Of a stretch of 64,000 nucleotides of DNA, positions 58,901 through 64,000 are shown one piece after another (the first letter of the stretch is position 1; each line of letters begins with the position of its first letter). The DNA is from Corydoras sp. C115 (Eukaryota > Chordata > Actinopteri > Siluriformes > Callichthyidae): NCBI GenBank assembly GCA_019802505.1, contig JAFMOC010000197.1, forward strand, positions 297,001 through 361,000, given 5' to 3'. The notes beneath the pieces are model-generated. The model worked only from the letters and a program-made list of their open reading frames with translations, was not told where the DNA came from and did no database searches. Made by a program: the position numbers and the translations under genes.

Positions 58901-60613
58901 GAAACATGGGCGGGAGAAGGTGCAGGGCGGGGGTGCGGTCATGGGGAACGTGATTAAAATGAAATCAGCCACCCTAAAGTATTAATGAATCTGGTCTGAT
59001 TTACAGGAGGCGATGGTTCGGATCACGGGGCTGCTGAATGAGGATCTGCGTGAGGAGCTGTACCAGCTGTGGGAGGTCAGAGCTTTCGGTTGTGTTAGGG
59101 TTTGTTTTTGGTTCTTGTCGTGATTTGAATACGTCATGGACGTGGACACGGCCGTCCCTCCGTTTGCATGTGGTTCGGATGTGAATGACCCGCTGCTTTT
59201 ACTGAACCATTTCCATTAATGACCTCAGATTAAAGTTCCTGCGGGGGGGGGGGGGGGGGGGGGGGGGGTCGCACCGTGGGCACTGACGCCGTAACCCGTT
59301 GTGTCGCCCGTGTGCAGGAGTACGAGAGCCAGGCGAGTGGGGAGGCCCGGCTGGTGAAGGAGCTGGACCGCCTGGAGATGATCCTGCAGGCTCACGAGTA
59401 CGAGGAGCTGGAGGAGCGGCCGGGCAGACTGCAGGAGTTCTTCACCTCCACACAAGGTGGCGCCGTTCTCATTACTGTTAAACTGAACTGAGCTGGAGGA
59501 AAGGGGAGGAGCCACAGTGTTCTGCACTGAGACAGTGAGATAGTAACGGTGTGATGGTGAGACAGTGTGACAGTTAGATAGAAAGACAGTGTTATAGTGA
59601 GACAGTGAGATAGTGAGTTAGTGTTATAGTGAGACAGTGAGATAGTGAGTTAGTGTTATAGTGAGACAGTGAGATAGTGAGACAGTGAGATAGTGAGTTA
59701 GTGTTATAGTGAGACAGTGAGATAGTGAGACAGTGAGATAGTGAGTTAGTGTTATAGTGAGTTAGTGTTATAGTGAGACAGTGTTATAGTGAGACAGTGT
59801 TATAGTGAGACAGTGAGATAGTGAGACAGTGAGATAGTGAGTTAGTGTTATAGTGAGACAGTGTTATAGTGAGACAGTGATATAGTGAGACAGTGAGATA
59901 GTGAGTGTGTTATAGTGAGACAGTGAGATAGTGAGTTAGTGTTATAGTGAGACAGTGAGATAGTGAGTTAGTGTTATAGTGAGACAGTGAGATAGTGAGA
60001 CAGTGAGATAGTGAGTTAGTGTTATAGTGAGAGAGTGTTATAGTGAGACAGTGTTATAGTGAGACAGTGAGATAGTGAGACAGTGAGATAGTGAGTTAGT
60101 GTTATAGTGAGACAGTGTTATAGTGAGACAGTGTTATAGTGAGACAGTGATATAGTGAGACAGTGAGATAGTGAGTGTGTTATAGTGAGACAGTGTTACA
60201 GTGACAAAGTGAGAGTGTTAGTGAGACAGTGTTATAGTGAGACAGTGATATAGTGAGACAGTGAGATAGTGAGTGTGTTATAGTGAGACAGTGCTATAGT
60301 GAGACAGTGTTATAGTGAGACAGTGTTACAGTGACAAAGTGAGAGTGTTAGTGAGACAGTGTTATAGTAAGACAGTGTAATAGTGAGATAATGAGACAGT
60401 ATGACAGTAAGACGGTGAGGTTCTCGTTCGTTTGCCTCGTGTTGATCGGTGACTCCGCCTCCTGTTGGCGCAGGGCGGTTCCATCACCCACAGGTCCTGG
60501 CGCTGGTGAAGAGCCTCGATGAGGAGCGATCGCGTCACATGACCTCAGCAGCAGCAGACGGACAGTCAGAGGAATCAGAGCTGAACTCTGACACTGCAGA
60601 AAAACCCTCGTGA
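55932..60613 (+). CDS. hddc2: HDDC2, HD-domain 5'-deoxynucleotidase, complete
   Basis: Six exons join into 205 aa (human 204): 55932-55976, 56635-56756, 58817-58919, 59007-59075, 59318-59456, 60474-60613. Each has AG/GT borders and matching phase. The first ATG has A at -3 (AAACATGG); a second ATG three codons on is possible. The protein follows human HDDC2: LLQF/LVG start, VPRTGWVYRGVQQPESVAEH, LALVHDLAECIVGDIAPAD, GRFHHPQ near the end. HD-domain metal ligands are present: His36, His64-Asp65 and a late Asp130 (KELD). The YfbR/HDDC2 family removes phosphate from deoxynucleoside 5'-monophosphates. Intron 5 is filled by an 8-bp repeat. Introns 1-2 hold three family A SINEs and one family B SINE. 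The last exon is followed by a fold-back element and a polyadenylation signal at 60995. The N-terminus is about ten residues shorter than in human. Confidence 0.97.
56218..56565 (+). mobile_element. SINE family A, hddc2 intron 1, with target-site duplication
   Basis: Complete. AAATACAGATGT lies before the head and recurs after the GAATGAATAAATG tail. Confidence 0.92.
56797..56990 (-). mobile_element. tRNA-headed SINE (family B), minus, in hddc2 intron 2
   Basis: The reverse complement shows the GGTAGCTCAGCGGTTTGGGT head, box B GGTTCAAATCCC (degenerate), CTTGAGCAAGACCC and a tail with CGCTTTGGATAAAAGC. Same family as 29965-30175. Confidence 0.7.
57118..57200. repeat. A-rich intron sequence
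   Basis: A-run and AT-rich stretch in hddc2 intron 2, without a recognisable element boundary. Confidence 0.5.
57287..57627 (-). mobile_element. SINE family A, hddc2 intron 2
   Basis: Complete apart from a second-core gap. Imperfect flanking duplication TGCTTCTCTTCATT / TGCTTCCCTTTATT. G-run of about 19. Confidence 0.88.
58346..58686 (+). mobile_element. SINE family A, hddc2 intron 2, with target-site duplication
   Basis: Complete. GATATTTGAATG before and GATATTTAAATG after. Confidence 0.9.
59240..59268. repeat. Long G-run in hddc2 intron 4
   Basis: About 28 consecutive G roughly 50 bp before the exon 5 acceptor. Length may be unreliable in the assembly. Confidence 0.9.
59517..60415. repeat. 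8-bp repeat array in hddc2 intron 5
   Basis: About 110 units of GTGAGACA, GTGAGATA, GTGAGTTA and GTGTTATA, arranged in recurring 32- to 100-bp blocks. Every unit begins GTG. It ends about 60 bp before the last exon. Confidence 0.95.
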
Positions 60614-60673
60614 TCGTCCTGACCCACTGAATCTCACCAAGACCACGCCCACGGACCGACCACGCCCACTCTG

Positions 60674-60808
60674 CGGGCTCCTGAGCATCAGAGAACATAC
60701 CAAAGTATGTAGAGAGACTACAAACTCACTCTGTACATTTTGTAGTACCATCCGTCTCTCTACATACTGTTATAGTAATTTGGTATGTTCTCTGATGATC
60801 AGGAGCCC
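60674..60808. mobile_element. Hairpin-forming terminus of a fold-back element in the hddc2 3' UTR
   Basis: GGGCTCCTGAGCATCAGAGA and ACATACCAAAGTATGTAGAG reappear in reverse complement at 60754-60808, with 11 extra bases in the right arm. The central CTACAAA...TTTGTAG also pairs. ATTAGGGTGGTGGATG (60826) continues into the palindromic family body to about 60980. Confidence 0.8.
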
Positions 60809-60984
60809 CCACTGAGCGGCTATTATTAGGGTGGTGGATGACTCTCTGCACTGCAGTGACACTGAGATGGTCACTGGTGGAGGAGGATGCACAAACTGTG
60901 CAGAAACAGTTGACCTCCTGTCTCTGATTCTGCATCCTGCAGGTGGCGCTGTGAGGTGGAGGAGTGTGCAGTGGGTGGATGATG

Positions 60985-61000
60985 TTTATTTTGTAATAAA
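60985..61000. terminator. Back-to-back polyadenylation signals (hddc2 plus, tpd52l1 minus)
   Basis: AATAAA on plus at 60995-61000 lies 382 bp after the hddc2 stop. AATAAA on minus at 60990-60985 lies 382 bp after the tpd52l1 stop. They sit 4 bp apart, so the convergent 3' UTRs would meet or slightly overlap. Use in vivo is inferred. Confidence 0.6.
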
Positions 61001-61371
61001 GTGGCCGGTCAGTGATACTTTGAGATTTAATGGAAGATAAAATACGTTTCAAACCGTTCTTTTTTTTTTTTTTTTTTTTTTAAATTCCATTTTCATTCCC
61101 GCTCCCGGTTCCGGCGTCATCGACACACATCACGAAGTACCCTGAGAAGAAAAGGGAGAGGGGTGGAGGGGGGGTGGAGGGGGTGATAACAGAGTTTAAA
61201 AACAGCACTGAACGTCCAGGATGAAGAATCCTCCCCCTGGAATCTAAGGAGTCTTTCAGAGGGAGGCACTGCATCCTCCCCGCCACCGAGGGGCAGCAGT
61301 GTTCGGTCCTCCACATCCACCCTGCTCCTGATGCGCAGGCCGCGGTGGTGATGGTGGTGGTGGTGGTGTCC

Positions 61372-63180
61372 TCAGCACACGCTGTCGGCGCCTTCCCTCC
61401 GGTTGTTGGAGGAGGTCGGTGTCGGGTCGTTGCTCTGCGCGCTGGCCTGAGCCGCCGACGAGAGCACGTCCTCGAAGTTCCCCCCGCCGCCGCCGCCTGC
61501 GCCCACCTTCGACTGCGCAGACGGACACAAAATAAAGAGTATTATAATAATAATAACATTTAATCAACAGTTTAATGACATCATACAACCACACTATATA
61601 CATTAGTCCGCTTTGATATGTTCTCTGATCATTAGAACCCCACAGAGCAGGTGTTATTAGGGAGGTGGTGGATTCGCAGCACTGCAGTGATGCTGACATG
61701 GTGGTGGTGCAGGTGTGTGTGTGTGTGTGTGTCATGTAGAGAAGTGAGAAGTCAGGCCTTTGCTGGCAAAACAAATCAACAGTGAAAACTGGACTGACTG
61801 GTGGAGGTTCTCAGCTGATCTCCAGAAGTCTGCAGTTCAGAACCCGGGTCAATATTGACGGCCGCCGTCCACACCCTGCTCAGTACTCATGACTCGGCAC
61901 GTCCGCGTGTACCCGCGCTTATTTATATTAAAACCTGCTCCACAGTGTGGCCCACGGTGTCTCAATGTTCCCCGTCTCGTTCCTCCTCCATGTTCTAACA
62001 GATGTTAGGTGGACACTTGCTCCGACCCTCCAAATTAAACATATGCAAACTACAGCGGTGTTTATACAGAGGACATACGAGCTGATCTTCTGTTCCGCAA
62101 TAACAAAGACAATTATCTCTCCAATTAGAAATGACCCCCCCCCCCCCCGGGTTCCTCATAGTGACACCAACCTGTTGCTTTCTCTCTAAAACATAGTGAG
62201 CATCTAACCAGAAGGTTCAATATATACATTATTTACATAAAGTGCATTAATAACAGTGACCGCTGCATTGAGACGTGACGTATACATGTAATAACATAAA
62301 TATGAACATGTTATATACATGTGTGCAAAGTGAAATTATGAAATATGTAGTATTATATATCTAAAATAAATAGTATTATATATCTATATTAAATGTTATA
62401 TATAGGAATGCACCTATAGCATATAAATATACATATATACAAATAAGTGAGATATACACTAATACGATTATAGGTCGTTATATACACATTATATACATAT
62501 ATACAAGCATATAAATATAATATAGATACTGTATAGATATTGCATTATGTACATCACACTAGTGATTCGAGCTAATAAACATGAGATAGTTAAGTAAATA
62601 AGTATTAAATTAATAAAACATTTAACACGACGCCATTTAGCTTAGAACTTCAAGAAAATGTTGGGTTCTGAATGTCAGAGGGACAGAACGTCTGCAGTCT
62701 GAATGTCTCGTGTGTTAAAGACGTTCAAACCAATGAAACCAACGTTTTCACAACGTTTGCAAACCGCGAAGGTTTATGACACCGCGCCCCTGCAGTTCCC
62801 TCATTCTCCACTAGAGGGACGAACCACCCCGCGTGAATGTCCCCGCATTAAAACGTGCGGAGTTCTAAAGTCTCCGGGTTCTAGATTCAGGTTTAAAGGG
62901 TTCTGTCTCACCTTCAGACTGGAGACCGTGGTTTCAACCTTCTCCTCGAACGACCTGAAGCTGGACGAGTTCCTGTTTTTGAGGAAAAAAAAGAAATAAC
63001 TTTAATTTAGAGAAGCAGACATTTCGTCTGAGCTTCCACTTTTCTGTAATTCTATAATCACAGAAAGGTTCAGATCTATAATAATATGTAATGATATGTA
63101 AATGAGTGAGTTCCGCGGGATGGCGGGGTGGGCAGCATCACCTCATGGCTGGCATGCTCATCGAGTGGCGCACAGAGGAG
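61372..63180 (-). CDS. tpd52l1: TPD52L1 (tumour protein D52-like), 3' exons; 5' exons off the right edge
   Basis: Three exons join: 63180-63142 (39 nt, VRHSMSMPAMR), 62972-62912 (NSSSFRSFEEKVETTVSSLK) and 61512-61372, which ends with stop TGA. Phases match (MPAM-AG|G-AAC, then phase 0). The order copies the D52 family C-terminus: IRHSISMPAMR, FKSFEERVETTV, then a KVG start. The last exon, FEDVLSSAAQASAQS, is characteristic of TPD52L1 rather than TPD52 or TPD52L2. The first exon corresponds to the short alternative exon of the family and may be skipped in some transcripts. D52 proteins are cytosolic coiled-coil adaptors in vesicle trafficking and cell-cycle control; the coiled coil itself lies outside the window. 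A Gly-run (six) in the last exon is longer than in human. Converges on hddc2. Confidence 0.92.
61610..61722. mobile_element. Fold-back repeat fragment in tpd52l1 last intron
   Basis: Reads TATGTTCTCTGATCATTAG, CCACAGAGCAGGTGTTATTA, then GCACTGCAGTGATGCTGACA. It is one arm of the palindromic family, ending in a GT microsatellite. Confidence 0.6.
62200..62600. other. AT-rich stretch in tpd52l1 intron
   Basis: Many ATATACAT-type words with no clear unit; no exon visible. Confidence 0.5.
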
Positions 63181-63459
63181 CTGGTCTCCAGAAAAGCATG
63201 AGCATGAAGAAGAGAAGCATGTTAGAACCAGAGGTGAACATGCAAAAGCTCACACTCACAGCACCCAAAGCTTCAGGTGCTACAGTGTTCGTTAGAGTCG
63301 AGGTCAAACGACTCAGAGTGACGACTCAGCGACTTACAATAACAATAACAATACACATGAAATGTTCTGGAAGTATTGGAACATGTTGCTTCTAAGAACG
63401 TCCCGTCTCGTGGAAAGGCCTCCTGCAGGATTGCGGGAACCACGTCTTGTTCGTGAGAT

Positions 63460-63535
63460 CAGACACTGAATGACCTGGCTCACAATCTCTGTTCTAATTC
63501 ATCCCAAAGGCACTGAACGAGGTTGAGGTCACGTC
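63460..63535 (-). mobile_element. Tc1-like remnant
   Basis: ACAATCTCTGTTCTAATTCA, TCCCAAAGGCACTGAACGAG and GTTGAGGTCA are the reverse complement of the Tc1 transposase segment around the HLWDE motif. 63968-64000 (GTCCCAATACTTTTGTTCAT) is a terminal-like end. Confidence 0.6.
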
Positions 63536-63585
63536 CGAATCGTCTGCTGGCTGTTAGATTATTTTTATTTATTAAACTCTTAACT

Positions 63586-63927
63586 TGTGGCTTAGTGGTT
63601 TAGCATGTTCTCCTCTCAGCGCTGGGGATTCCCGGTTCGAATCCCCATTTGGGTGGAGTTTCCATGTTCTCCTCGTGTCCGTGTGGGTTTCCTCCGGGTT
63701 CTCCGGTTTCCTCCCACAGTCCAAAAACATGGATCAAGTCAATGGAGTTCTCCAAATTGCCCCATATAGAGTGTGTCTGTGTGAGTGAGTGTGTGCCCAG
63801 TGATAGATTGCCCCCCTGTCCTGGGTGTATCTGCCAAGCGCCCGAAACGTTCTCCCCTGGATGGGCATGGGGAACCCCCCCCCGCGACCCTAATAGAGGA
63901 TAAAGCTAAAGATAATGAATGAATGAA
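63586..63927 (+). mobile_element. SINE family A, slightly 5'-truncated, within a Tc1-like remnant
   Basis: Starts at GTGGCTTAGTGG and ends GATAATGAATGAATGA. Tc1-like fragments lie on both sides, so the SINE probably inserted into the older DNA transposon. Confidence 0.88.
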
Positions 63928-64000
63928 AAACTCTAACTCTGTAAACTCCTGGACTCAGTGATTAAGACATGTCCCAATACTTTTGTTCATACAGTTTGTT

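Overview
This is a vertebrate nuclear window, most likely a teleost and probably an ostariophysan of catfish type. The evidence is split genes with GT-AG introns, long microsatellites, and dozens of fish-style tRNA-derived SINEs, Tc1-like scraps and fold-back repeats. The clade is an inference from repeat style; no species is claimed.

Five protein-coding genes were rebuilt by joining exons through splice sites and comparing with remembered family members. From left to right: the 5' part of snx9 (minus; ATG at 9268, later exons off the left edge); a complete 13-exon copper monooxygenase of the DBH-like MOXD family (plus, 13064-20277, 586 aa, moxd2-like); complete 5-exon hey2 (minus, 28178-24729, 291 aa); complete 6-exon hddc2 (plus, 55932-60613, 205 aa); and the 3' exons of tpd52l1 (minus, 63180-61372, 5' exons off the right edge). 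hey2, hddc2 and tpd52l1 are neighbours on human 6q22.31, and MOXD1 and SNX9 lie further along human 6q, so this looks like conserved synteny. hddc2 and tpd52l1 converge, with back-to-back polyadenylation signals.

Between hey2 and hddc2 lies about 27 kb without a recognisable gene. It holds GC-rich islands (possible hey2 regulatory DNA, two with RBPJ-type sites), many SINEs, and a 5.6-kb minisatellite cluster (40.7-46.3 kb) with arrays of 54, 28, 14 and 15/16 bp followed by GT/CA tracts. Other arrays lie in snx9 intron 1, upstream of snx9, in moxd intron 8 and in hddc2 intron 5.

The genes do not form a pathway: membrane trafficking (SNX9), secretory-pathway copper hydroxylation (MOXD), Notch-driven transcription repression (Hey2), nucleotide catabolism (HDDC2) and a coiled-coil trafficking adaptor (TPD52L1). 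No prokaryotic or CRISPR-like system is present. The unusual content is repeat architecture: nested retroelements with an empty-site counterpart, a LINE and a SINE sharing a 3' tail, inverted SINE pairs inside introns, a fold-back element in the hddc2 3' UTR, and the minisatellite cluster.
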